This document shows, piece by piece, positions 1-5,553 of a DNA stretch of 9,424 nucleotides (its first letter is position 1; each line of letters opens with the position of its first letter). The notes under the pieces were generated by a model. The model did no database searches. It was not told the DNA's origin and was given only the letters and a program-made list of their open reading frames with translations. The position numbers were made by a program, and so were the translations under genes. Source of the DNA: Planctomycetota bacterium (GTDB taxonomy: Bacteria; Planctomycetota; Phycisphaerae; Sedimentisphaerales; Anaerohalosphaeraceae). Location of the stretch: contig DAOVVQ010000151.1 of assembly GCA_030637065.1 (NCBI GenBank), forward strand, positions 1-9,424. The letters run 5' to 3'.

Positions 1-516
1 AACGGCAGTGTGGTCAAAAGCGCCGGCGTCGCAAAGTCAATGCTCACCCACACCGGCCCAGCCGTCATCTTCGAGAGCCAGGAAGACGCCTGCGAAGGTA
101 TTCTCGCTGGAAAGGTCAAGGAAGGCGACGTTGTCGTCATCCGCTACGAAGGGCCAAAGGGCGGACCGGGAATGCAGGAGATGCTAAGCCCGACAAGCTA
201 CATCATGGGCGCAGGATTAGGCGAATCGGTCGCCCTGATAACCGACGGCAGGTTCAGCGGCGGAACCCACGGCGCATGCATCGGCCACATAAGCCCCGAG
301 GCCGCCGTCGGAGGGCCGATAGGACTATTAGAGCCCGGCGACATCATCGCCATCGACATCCCAAACAACAGTATGAACGTAAAACTCACCGATGCCGAAT
401 TGGCCGAACGAAAAAAACAGTTCAAACCAAGAACCCCAAGCATAACAAAAGGGTACCTCGCCAAATACGCCACAATGGCAACCAGCGCAGACACCGGCGC
501 CGTACTAAAGTGGTAG
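1..516 (+). CDS. ilvD: Dihydroxy-acid dehydratase, C-terminal part (partial, 5' end outside window)
   Basis: This is the last ~171 residues of dihydroxy-acid dehydratase, the Fe-S enzyme that converts 2,3-dihydroxy-isovalerate and -methylvalerate to 2-keto acids in valine, leucine and isoleucine synthesis in the cytosol. The frame is open from base 1, so the GTG at 10 is internal and not a start. Visible family blocks are EGPKGGPGMQEML, PTSYIMGAGLG, TDGRFSGGTHG and GHISPEAAVGGPIG, followed by a GDIIAIDIP strand. The serine in GRFSGG is the residue proposed as catalytic base in the IlvD/Edd family. The protein ends normally after TSADTGAVLKW with a TAG stop. The N-terminal cluster-binding cysteines lie outside the window. 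The next gene starts within 2 bp of the stop, so it is probably co-transcribed. Identification is firm. Confidence 0.96.
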   Translation, partial: NGSVVKSAGVAKSMLTHTGPAVIFESQEDACEGILAGKVKEGDVVVIRYEGPKGGPGMQEMLSPTSYIMGAGLGESVALITDGRFSGGTHGACIGHISPEAAVGGPIGLLEPGDIIAIDIPNNSMNVKLTDAELAERKKQFKPRTPSITKGYLAKYATMATSADTGAVLKW

Positions 517-518
517 CA

Positions 519-857
519 GTGAAGCAATATTATGTCTATATCGTGGCAAGCAAGAAGAACGGTACGTTATATACGTGCTTAACAAACAATCTGAAAAGGC
601 GCGTATTTCAACACAAGACAGACGCCAATGAGGGTTTCACTAAGAGATATCAGGTTCACCGTCTTGTTTATTTTGAAAGATTCGGCGACATCAATGCTGC
701 TATTCAAAGGGAAAAGCGGATAAAGGCATGGAAAAGACGATGGAAAATAGAAATGATAGAAAAGTGTAATCCCGATTGGGCCGACCTGCCGGAAAACACC
801 GATGCCCGCGTACTATTCCTGCAAAAACAGGCCGAGGCACAGGAAATCAAAGAATAA
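519..857 (+). CDS. Small GIY-YIG domain protein (UvrC/endonuclease-like superfamily)
   Basis: This 112-residue protein has the single-domain GIY-YIG fold of the short UPF0213/YhbQ-like group, a superfamily of metal-dependent DNA nucleases. The first motif is YYVYIV (residues 4-9). It is followed by NGTLYTC, where the second motif normally reads Y-[IVT]-G, then NNLKRRVFQH with the conserved arginine (about R28), and AIQREKRIKAW with the probable metal-binding glutamate E65. A WKIEMIEKCNPDWADL block closes the domain, as in typical homologues. The Gly-to-Cys change at position 20 is unusual and may affect activity. I chose GTG at 519 because it gives the usual short N-terminus; GTG at 510, overlapping the ilvD stop, is possible. 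No good ribosome-binding site precedes either, so translation may be coupled to ilvD. The real DNA role of this small group is unclear. Confidence 0.85.
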   Translation: MKQYYVYIVASKKNGTLYTCLTNNLKRRVFQHKTDANEGFTKRYQVHRLVYFERFGDINAAIQREKRIKAWKRRWKIEMIEKCNPDWADLPENTDARVLFLQKQAEAQEIKE

Positions 858-896
858 CTGAAATGTCCGCCCTCACTTAGACTCATTGGAAGCCAA

Positions 897-1034
897 ATTG
901 TCATTCCTGCGAAAGCAGGAATCCAGGAACGTTACAAAAAAGAAAAGTGCCCCACGTTGTCATTCCTGCGAAAGCAGGAATCCAGGAAAGTAACGAAAAG
1001 ATCGTGGATTCCAAATCAAGTTTGGAATGACAAT
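897..1034. repeat. Composite palindromic (REP/MITE-like) element with perfect 11-bp terminal inverted repeats
   Basis: The element starts with ATTGTCATTCC (897-907) and ends with its exact reverse complement GGAATGACAAT (1024-1034). Inside are two identical 32-bp direct copies (898-929 and 957-988), each containing the hairpin ATTCCTGC-GAAA-GCAGGAAT. A third, diverged unit lies inverted at about 1003-1034. CGTTAC (930-935) and GTAACG (990-995) are also inverted. Read on the - strand the units encode the phrase SWIPAFAGMT, which I recognise as a recurring spurious peptide produced by this widespread family of intergenic repeats. There is no transposase and no clear target-site duplication. It fills most of the 200-bp gap between the GIY-YIG gene and the next gene. 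Confidence 0.85.
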
Positions 1035-1057
1035 ACAGGACGGCCTGTTGTCTTTTT
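1035..1057 (+). terminator. Possible weak intrinsic terminator
   Basis: ACAGG (1035-1039) and CCTGT (1044-1048) form a 5-bp stem with a 4-nt loop. After TGTC comes a run of five T (1053-1057). It lies just after the repeat element and could end transcription of the ilvD/GIY-YIG unit. The stem is short and the T-run is offset by a few bases, so this is tentative. Confidence 0.25.
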
Positions 1058-1084
1058 GTGGAACAAACAGTAAAATGTGAACCT

Positions 1085-1543
1085 ATGCCGGATAACGAAA
1101 CAAAATGGTATATCGGCGGCCTGCACTTTGAGTGCTCTGGTTGTGGGGGTTGCTGCGCCGGGCCGGATGAGGGGTATATCTGGATCACCAAACTGGAGAT
1201 CAGGATGCTTGCCTCGCATCTGAATCTGAGCGTCGACGCCTGTCGCAGTAAATATCTTAGGCTCATCGGCAAGCGGACTACGATCATCGAGGATAAGCCC
1301 AGCAACAATTGCATATTCCTGGTCGATGTCAGCGGCCAGCGGCAGTGTGCCGTCTATCCCGTCCGCCCCAATCAGTGCCGGACCTGGCCATTCTGGTCGA
1401 TGAACCTGGCCACCTCCGCCGACTGGAACATCGCGGCGATGACCTGTCCGGGCATAAACCGCGGGCAATTTCACAGTTTTCAGCAGATCGAAGAGAAAAG
1501 AACGCAAAAAAAATGGTGGACCGACGCACAAACAGGGCAATAA
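1085..1543 (+). CDS. YkgJ-type CxxCxxCC protein (putative Zn/Fe-chelating domain), first of two
   Basis: This is a 152-residue cytosolic-looking protein of the YkgJ / UPF0153 family, which carries a cysteine cluster predicted to bind zinc or an Fe-S centre; its biochemical function is not established. The N-terminal cluster is C17-x2-C20-x2-C23-C24 in ECSGCGGCCAGPDEG. It is followed by NNCIFL (C76), RQCAVYPVRPNQCRTWPFW (C88, C98; the family's 'C.vY..RP..CR..Pf' block) and MTCPGI (C121). All expected cysteines are present, so the domain looks intact. I prefer ATG 1085 because homologues begin shortly before the KWY..GL.FEC segment; the frame is also open to GTG 1058 (161 residues). No strong ribosome-binding site precedes either start. 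The 3' end overlaps the next, related gene by 31 bp across a run of eight A. Confidence 0.85.
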   Translation: MPDNETKWYIGGLHFECSGCGGCCAGPDEGYIWITKLEIRMLASHLNLSVDACRSKYLRLIGKRTTIIEDKPSNNCIFLVDVSGQRQCAVYPVRPNQCRTWPFWSMNLATSADWNIAAMTCPGINRGQFHSFQQIEEKRTQKKWWTDAQTGQ

Positions 1544-1944
1544 TCGACGCGGTCCAGGCTGTTTATGACAGTATTGGCGCAGATCAGGGCGCCCAGCACA
1601 CCGCCTGCCGGGCCTGCGGCGAATGCTGCGATTTTGACGCCTACGACCATCGACTATTCGTCACCACCCCGGAGCTGATACATTTCGCATCCCGGCTGGG
1701 GCCGGAGCGGGCGAAAGTCATGCCCGCTGGCAGGTGCCCGTATAATATTGACGGCAAATGCACCGTCTACGGCGAGCGATTCTCGGCCTGCCGAATCTTC
1801 AACTGCCGCGGAGACCATGACCGACAGGCAGCCCTGAGCCAATCGGCAATCGACCGATTCAAGGCGATATGCACCGAATTTGACATCCCATATCGCTACC
1901 TCGACCTGCCCGCAGGCCTGGCGAGCATTGCAAAAGATGGCTAA
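1513..1944 (+). CDS. YkgJ-type CxxCxxCC protein, second of two
   Basis: A 143-residue second member of the YkgJ / UPF0153-like family. It opens with a ~28-residue helical lead, then C32-x2-C35-x2-C38-C39 in ACRACGECCDF. Further cysteines are C75 in GRCPYN, C83 in GKCTVYG, C93 and C98 in SACRIFNCRG, and C120. The C..Y....CR..x arrangement after the first cluster is typical of the family, but it lacks the RP and CPG elements of its neighbour and is clearly diverged from it, so this is not a recent duplicate. ATG 1513 is the first plausible start; it lies inside the end of the upstream gene, in the -1 frame relative to it. That suggests translational coupling and joint work of the two proteins. 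The upstream bases are purine-rich without a clear Shine-Dalgarno. The ligand and function are unknown. Confidence 0.78.
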   Translation: MVDRRTNRAIIDAVQAVYDSIGADQGAQHTACRACGECCDFDAYDHRLFVTTPELIHFASRLGPERAKVMPAGRCPYNIDGKCTVYGERFSACRIFNCRGDHDRQAALSQSAIDRFKAICTEFDIPYRYLDLPAGLASIAKDG

Positions 1945-1981
1945 CAATGCCGGCAATATGAAGGGTCCGGCGATATTTCCC

Positions 1982-2010
1982 TTGGAACAGATGAAAAAAA
2001 CCTGTATGAT
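1982..2010 (+). promoter_or_regulatory. Candidate sigma-70-type promoter for the zinc-ribbon gene
   Basis: TTGGAA (1982-1987; 4/6 match to TTGACA) and TATGAT (2005-2010; 5/6 match to TATAAT) are separated by exactly 17 bp. Transcription would start near 2017, about 75 nt before the ATG at 2091, and the tandem repeat below would lie in the leader. This rests on pattern matching only. Confidence 0.4.
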
Positions 2011-2035
2011 AGCCGCGAACCCGAAAACGATCATT

Positions 2036-2088
2036 ATTATGGGTAACCGAATTATGGGTAACCGACAATCATTTTTACGGATAACCGA
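2036..2088. repeat. Short tandem repeat (15-bp unit) in the leader of the zinc-ribbon gene
   Basis: ATTATGGGTAACCGA occurs twice in direct tandem (2036-2050 and 2051-2065). A third, imperfect copy TTTACGGATAACCGA (2074-2088; 12 of 15 identical) ends 2 bp before the start codon. Each perfect copy holds the palindrome GGTAACC. It could be a replication-slippage product or a repeated binding site. Confidence 0.7.
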
Positions 2089-2090
2089 CT

Positions 2091-2597
2091 ATGAATAAGA
2101 TCATAAAAACGCTTATCGTAATAACCGCTGTGCATATAATCATCGTAATTTGTATTGCGGTCTTCAAGGACAAGGACCAATCTGGGTTGGTGGGCCCCGC
2201 GGGCGAATCTGGAACACCTTCTGTCTTAATCTCCGGCGTCCCCATGCTCTGCCTCAATGACGCCTGCAATGCTGCGTTCGGGATGGAAACAGAGCAGTTT
2301 CGAAGCGAAATGACAAGCCAACACTCTAACCTGTCAGGAGGCCAGCCGCCGACAAACCTGACATTTACCTGCCCGAAATGCAGCCAGCAAACCGCCCAGA
2401 CAGCCACAAGGTGCGTAAAATGCGAAAAGACCTTCATCCCAGCCTACAAAACCAGCGACGAATTCCCGGATAAATGCCCCGGCTGTGGATTCAGCGAAAT
2501 AGAGTACAGAAAACAGCTCCGTCAAGACCAGCCACAGCCGCCATCCGGTAACGAACGCGATAAACCGACCCCAAGAAGTTCAGCCCGCCCTCACTGA
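2091..2597 (+). CDS. Membrane-anchored zinc-ribbon protein of unknown function
   Basis: No named family is recognised. The 168-residue product begins with a basic-flanked hydrophobic helix (residues 5-25, IKTLIVITAVHIIIVICIAV), probably an uncleaved N-terminal anchor, then a low-complexity linker. The soluble part holds four paired cysteine motifs: C54-x4-C59, C94-x2-C97, C108-x2-C111 and C129-x2-C132. The middle two (CPKC and CVKC, 10 residues apart) look like a rubredoxin-type zinc ribbon, and the first and last pairs could form a second site. The C-terminus is proline- and charge-rich (QDQPQPPSGNERDKPTPR). A candidate promoter and a tandem repeat lie directly upstream, so it may be transcribed separately from the YkgJ pair. 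Its stop overlaps by 7 bp the stop region of the convergent ftsQ-like gene. I would call it hypothetical with a zinc-binding domain. Confidence 0.7.
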   Translation: MNKIIKTLIVITAVHIIIVICIAVFKDKDQSGLVGPAGESGTPSVLISGVPMLCLNDACNAAFGMETEQFRSEMTSQHSNLSGGQPPTNLTFTCPKCSQQTAQTATRCVKCEKTFIPAYKTSDEFPDKCPGCGFSEIEYRKQLRQDQPQPPSGNERDKPTPRSSARPH

Positions 2598-3541
2598 GAG
2601 GGACGAGGGAACTTTTTCCGCGGAACACGCAAATCTATATACTTAACCACCCCTGACAGCGTGCCATGCTCGGCATAAAAGCCATAGAGGCTGGCGATCT
2701 TTTCGCTTTCCACCGCCTCGGAATAACGCGTCGACTCGCCGTATGCCGCGCCCCAGCGGATCTCGGTGCCGTCCTTGGCCCGCAGAACGATATGAGGGGC
2801 AAGGAAACTTTTTCTGCCGCTGAAATTACTCACGTCGGCGACACCGATCTCGAACAGCAAACCGCTATTGGGCGCCGAAAGCCGGTCCATCTTCCCGAAG
2901 GCATTTAGCATGTCGACCACCGAGACCACCGCTTCGTCCAGACAGATATTCCCCACGGACGCGATATTCTCCGGTCGAAAACCCCTGACCTCGACTATCG
3001 GCAGCTTAGGCAGCAAAACGTGATCGAGTACCACCGAGTTCTCGTCGACGTAATACATATCCCCGCCGATCTTGAGCATTACTACCGGCCTGCGGTAACC
3101 GGCCATGATCCGAACCGTTTCGCCGGCCGTTTGGACCTTCACGCCGTAAAGCCAGGCGAGCGATTGCAGATTCGTCGCCACCGTGTTCGCCGTCGACTTA
3201 TCTAATACAAATTCCTTACCGCCCGCTGCCATCGCGATCTCATCCAGAAGCTCGTTGCTTATCCACTCCGGCGGGTCCAGAAGCTCCAGCATACCCAACT
3301 GACCCTGCCCGGAGCCGATTCGCTCGACATAACGCTCCATGTACACGAACCCGACGGCGATACCGCCAAGAACGAGAAGGAGACCAAGTATCGTCAGCGT
3401 AACGCGAAAGCCAGACCCTAACGTAAAGCCGCCGCCCTTTCTTGCGCCCTTAACCGTCGTCTTTCGCCTGCCGCTCGCCTTACGCCCGAACCAAAACCAG
3501 GATCCCGACCGCTTCTTTTTTTTCGTCTTACGCCTTGCCAA
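2591..3541 (-). CDS. ftsQ: FtsQ/DivIB-like cell-division membrane protein
   Basis: This 316-residue single-pass membrane protein is placed where ftsQ is expected, directly after ddl. FtsQ is a bitopic divisome protein that links the early septal ring to the septal wall-synthesis proteins. Residues 1-36 are strongly basic (MARRKTKKKKRSGS...), residues ~46-67 form a transmembrane helix (TLTILGLLLVLGGIAVGFVY), and the rest would be extracytoplasmic. Residues ~86-150 fit a POTRA-like module. They are followed by GGDMYYVDENSVVLDH and LLPKLPIVEVRGF, which match the FtsQ 'yxVDexGxvl...lP.v.g' pattern. The ATG at 3541 follows the ddl stop by 11 bp, with purine-rich AGAGG and AGAG just upstream, so ddl and ftsQ are probably co-translated. 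No ftsA or ftsZ follows. Sequence similarity to classical FtsQ is weak; the call leans on architecture and synteny. Confidence 0.75.
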   Translation of the reverse strand: MARRKTKKKKRSGSWFWFGRKASGRRKTTVKGARKGGGFTLGSGFRVTLTILGLLLVLGGIAVGFVYMERYVERIGSGQGQLGMLELLDPPEWISNELLDEIAMAAGGKEFVLDKSTANTVATNLQSLAWLYGVKVQTAGETVRIMAGYRRPVVMLKIGGDMYYVDENSVVLDHVLLPKLPIVEVRGFRPENIASVGNICLDEAVVSVVDMLNAFGKMDRLSAPNSGLLFEIGVADVSNFSGRKSFLAPHIVLRAKDGTEIRWGAAYGESTRYSEAVESEKIASLYGFYAEHGTLSGVVKYIDLRVPRKKFPRPSQ

Positions 3542-3552
3542 TGTCTCTGCTC

Positions 3553-4491
3553 TTACCTCTCGAAAGTGTCAACCGCCGCAGCGATAATTTTTACGCACAA
3601 TTCGCTATTTGGCATCCCCGCCTTACCAGCCGCCTTGGGGAGCAGCGAATGACTCGTCATACCGGGCAGCGTATTTATCTCCAAAACATACACCGTACCG
3701 TCATCTGCCAGGATCATATCGACCCTGCCGTAATGCCTGCACCCCAGCGCATCAAAACACGCCGTCGCAGCCTGATCGATCCGTGTTACCGTCTCTTCAT
3801 CGCCAACCGTATCGAACAGAAACTCCGTCGCATCGTCGATATACTTCGCATGATAATCGTAGAATTCCTGCTTGCTCCTTATCTCAATGATCGGCAGTGT
3901 CTCGCCGCCCACTATCCCAACAGTGATCTCCCTGCCCTCGATAAACTCCTCGACCATACAATCGCCAAACCGCTCGAAACACTTTATCGCCGCCTCAGCC
4001 GCCCCGGACTCATCGTCCGTTATCGTGATCCCCACGCTGCTGCCCTGACGGATCGGCTTGATGACATACTTTTCTCCCAGCGCCGCGATCTGTTCGGTTA
4101 GCGTATCGGCCCTGGACGCCGCATCGACGGTCACATCGCGCGGCACGGTAACCGCTGCCCTGCGAAATGCCTCTTTGCTGGCGACTTTGTCGAACGCAAG
4201 CCGGCAGGCCCTCGAATCCGACCCGGTAAAGACCAGCTTCCTTGCCTCCAATATCTCCTGTATCTGCCCGTCCTCGCCGAATTCGCCGTGCAGCCCCAAA
4301 AAAAACACATCGATACTGCTATCGTCCAGTATGCCCAGATTATCGGGCGTTATATCGACCGCGACAACATCCAGACCCGCCTGGCGCACGGCCAATGCGA
4401 TATTTTCGCCGCTTTGCAGGCTGACCTCGCGCTCGGCGCCGATACCGCCCATCAAAACCGCAACCCTGATTTTTCCGGTCTCTGCCTTCAA
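3553..4491 (-). CDS. ddl: D-alanine--D-alanine ligase
   Basis: This 312-residue ATP-grasp enzyme joins two D-alanines to give the dipeptide used by MurF for peptidoglycan precursor synthesis in the cytosol. Family signatures run in order: MGGIGAEREVSLQSG (14-28), LGLHGEFGEDGQIQ (65-78), YVIKPIRQGSSVGI (142-155), VEEFIEGREITVGI (180-193), FYDYHAKY (210-217), GRVDMI (255-260) and EINTLPGMTSHSLLPKAA (271-288). The retained tyrosine ending YDYHAKY (equivalent to E. coli DdlB Tyr216) argues for a D-Ala-D-Ala rather than a D-Ala-D-Lac ligase. One small deviation is GGIG where GGxS is usual. The start is TTG at 4491, with GGGA 8 nt upstream; there is no ATG or GTG between it and the in-frame stop at 4558-4560. 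It is followed closely by ftsQ. Confidence 0.95.
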   Translation of the reverse strand: MKAETGKIRVAVLMGGIGAEREVSLQSGENIALAVRQAGLDVVAVDITPDNLGILDDSSIDVFFLGLHGEFGEDGQIQEILEARKLVFTGSDSRACRLAFDKVASKEAFRRAAVTVPRDVTVDAASRADTLTEQIAALGEKYVIKPIRQGSSVGITITDDESGAAEAAIKCFERFGDCMVEEFIEGREITVGIVGGETLPIIEIRSKQEFYDYHAKYIDDATEFLFDTVGDEETVTRIDQAATACFDALGCRHYGRVDMILADDGTVYVLEINTLPGMTSHSLLPKAAGKAGMPNSELCVKIIAAAVDTFER

Positions 4492-4674
4492 TTTATGATT
4501 CCCGACTGACGTCTGAGGCCTCTGAAAAACGACGAAACCCTTGCTATGGTCGTTGTTTTAGAACAAAAACAACCCCGGCGTGGGATATACCCTGTTTTTC
4601 AGGAGACCTGTCTATACACTCATCGTCATCATCAGGGGCGGATGTTGAAATTTTCGCGTGGCGATCCGGCTGGC
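4492..4674 (-). promoter_or_regulatory. 183-bp murB-ddl intergenic region with overlapping inverted repeats
   Basis: This is the only sizeable gap in the mur cluster. On the - strand transcript, CTGAAAAAC (4602 to 4594) can pair with GTTTTTCAG (4530 to 4522). AACGAC (4554 to 4549) can pair with GTCGTT (4533 to 4528), which is followed by TTT. The two pairings share bases 4528-4530 and are therefore mutually exclusive, as in an attenuator. The stems are weak and no convincing promoter or known riboswitch was seen. Confidence 0.25.
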
Positions 4675-5553
4675 CTACCAGATCTCGATTTCCTGTTCCA
4701 GATCGACATCGAACTCTTCCCGGACCCTGTCCCTGACCGCCTCGATGAGCCTTTTTATATCCGAACTCTTACAGCCCTCATGGGCGACGATAAAGTTGGC
4801 GTGTTTTTCGCTGACCTGGGCTCCGCCGATCTGGAGGCCTTTAAGACCCGCCCGATCCACCAAGGCGCCTGCCGACGTATTGCGCGGGTTCTTGAATATG
4901 CACCCGGCATTCTTCGTATTAAGCGGCTGGGAGTTCTTTTTGTAGATCCATATCTCTTTCGTCGTCCGGAGCATCTGCTCGGGCTCGGCCTCGGCAAGCC
5001 GAAAACGAGCGCTCAATATCAGCTTTGCCGTGATATTCACACGACGATAGCCGAACACAAGCTCGGGCTTGCTCTTCTCGAAGACGTTGCCCTGCCGGTC
5101 CATCAGCGTAACGCTCTCCACGCACGAGCCGATATCGCCGAACGTCCCGCCAGCGTTCATCTTGATCGCGCCGCCGATCGAGCCGGGTATCCCCGTAAGG
5201 GCCTCGATCCCGCTAAGACCCTTGCGAACACACTCGAGCACCTGCTTACTAAGGCTGACCCCCGCCCCAGCCACAAGATAATCGCCCTCGAACTGCGATT
5301 TGGCCAGTTCGGGCCCTTCCAGCTTGATCACCGCCCCTTTAACGCCCTCGTCGCTAACTAACAGATTCGACCCGAAACCTAACACATGGATCGGCACAGT
5401 GCTCTCGTTGCACCGCTGGACCACATCCTGTAGCTGTTCGACCGTCTCCGGCGTAACCAGATACTCGGCATTGCCCCCGATCCCGTACCACGTATAATCG
5501 CTTAGCGGACAGTTGGTCTTGACGATCTCATCTAAGCCACTGAATATATTCAT
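4675..5553 (-). CDS. murB: UDP-N-acetylenolpyruvoylglucosamine reductase
   Basis: This FAD enzyme of 292 residues reduces UDP-GlcNAc-enolpyruvate with NADPH to UDP-MurNAc, the step before MurC. Visible family blocks are YGIGGNAEYLV (23-33), VLGFGSNLLVSDEGVKG (57-73), GIEALTGIPGSIGGAIKMNAG (115-135), FGYRRV (167-172), NAGCIFKNP (215-223) and HANFIV (251-256). The general-acid glutamate is E288 near the C-terminus (LEQEIEIW). Its length and the absence of an insert suggest the shorter type II MurB class. At the catalytic proton-donor position, where most MurB have Ser (GS.FKNP), this one has Cys218. ATG 5553 is chosen over the upstream GTG 5574 because GGAAGG lies 6 nt before it. The gene overlaps the end of murC by 26 bp, indicating tight coupling. 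Confidence 0.95.
   Translation of the reverse strand: MNIFSGLDEIVKTNCPLSDYTWYGIGGNAEYLVTPETVEQLQDVVQRCNESTVPIHVLGFGSNLLVSDEGVKGAVIKLEGPELAKSQFEGDYLVAGAGVSLSKQVLECVRKGLSGIEALTGIPGSIGGAIKMNAGGTFGDIGSCVESVTLMDRQGNVFEKSKPELVFGYRRVNITAKLILSARFRLAEAEPEQMLRTTKEIWIYKKNSQPLNTKNAGCIFKNPRNTSAGALVDRAGLKGLQIGGAQVSEKHANFIVAHEGCKSSDIKRLIEAVRDRVREEFDVDLEQEIEIW

Noticed and set aside
898..988. Two identical 32-bp repeats 59 bp apart, resembling a CRISPR array
   Set aside because: Only two copies plus an inverted third, with strong internal palindromes and terminal inverted repeats. No cas genes are nearby. It fits a REP/MITE-type element.
901..1314. 137-residue open frame on the - strand
   Set aside because: It is made of the palindromic repeat (giving SWIPAFAGMT and similar phrases) plus the antisense of the first YkgJ-type gene. 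This is a known kind of spurious frame.
2588..2602. CCCTC-ACTGA-GAGGG hairpin at the convergent gene ends as a two-way terminator
   Set aside because: A 5-bp stem with no T-run directly after it on either strand, so too weak to call.
3535..4101. 188-residue open frame on the + strand
   Set aside because: It is antisense to ddl, where all catalytic blocks are intact on the - strand.
4546..5361. 271-residue open frame on the + strand
   Set aside because: It is antisense to murB, whose family motifs are unmistakable. The frame arises from the GC-rich codon pattern.
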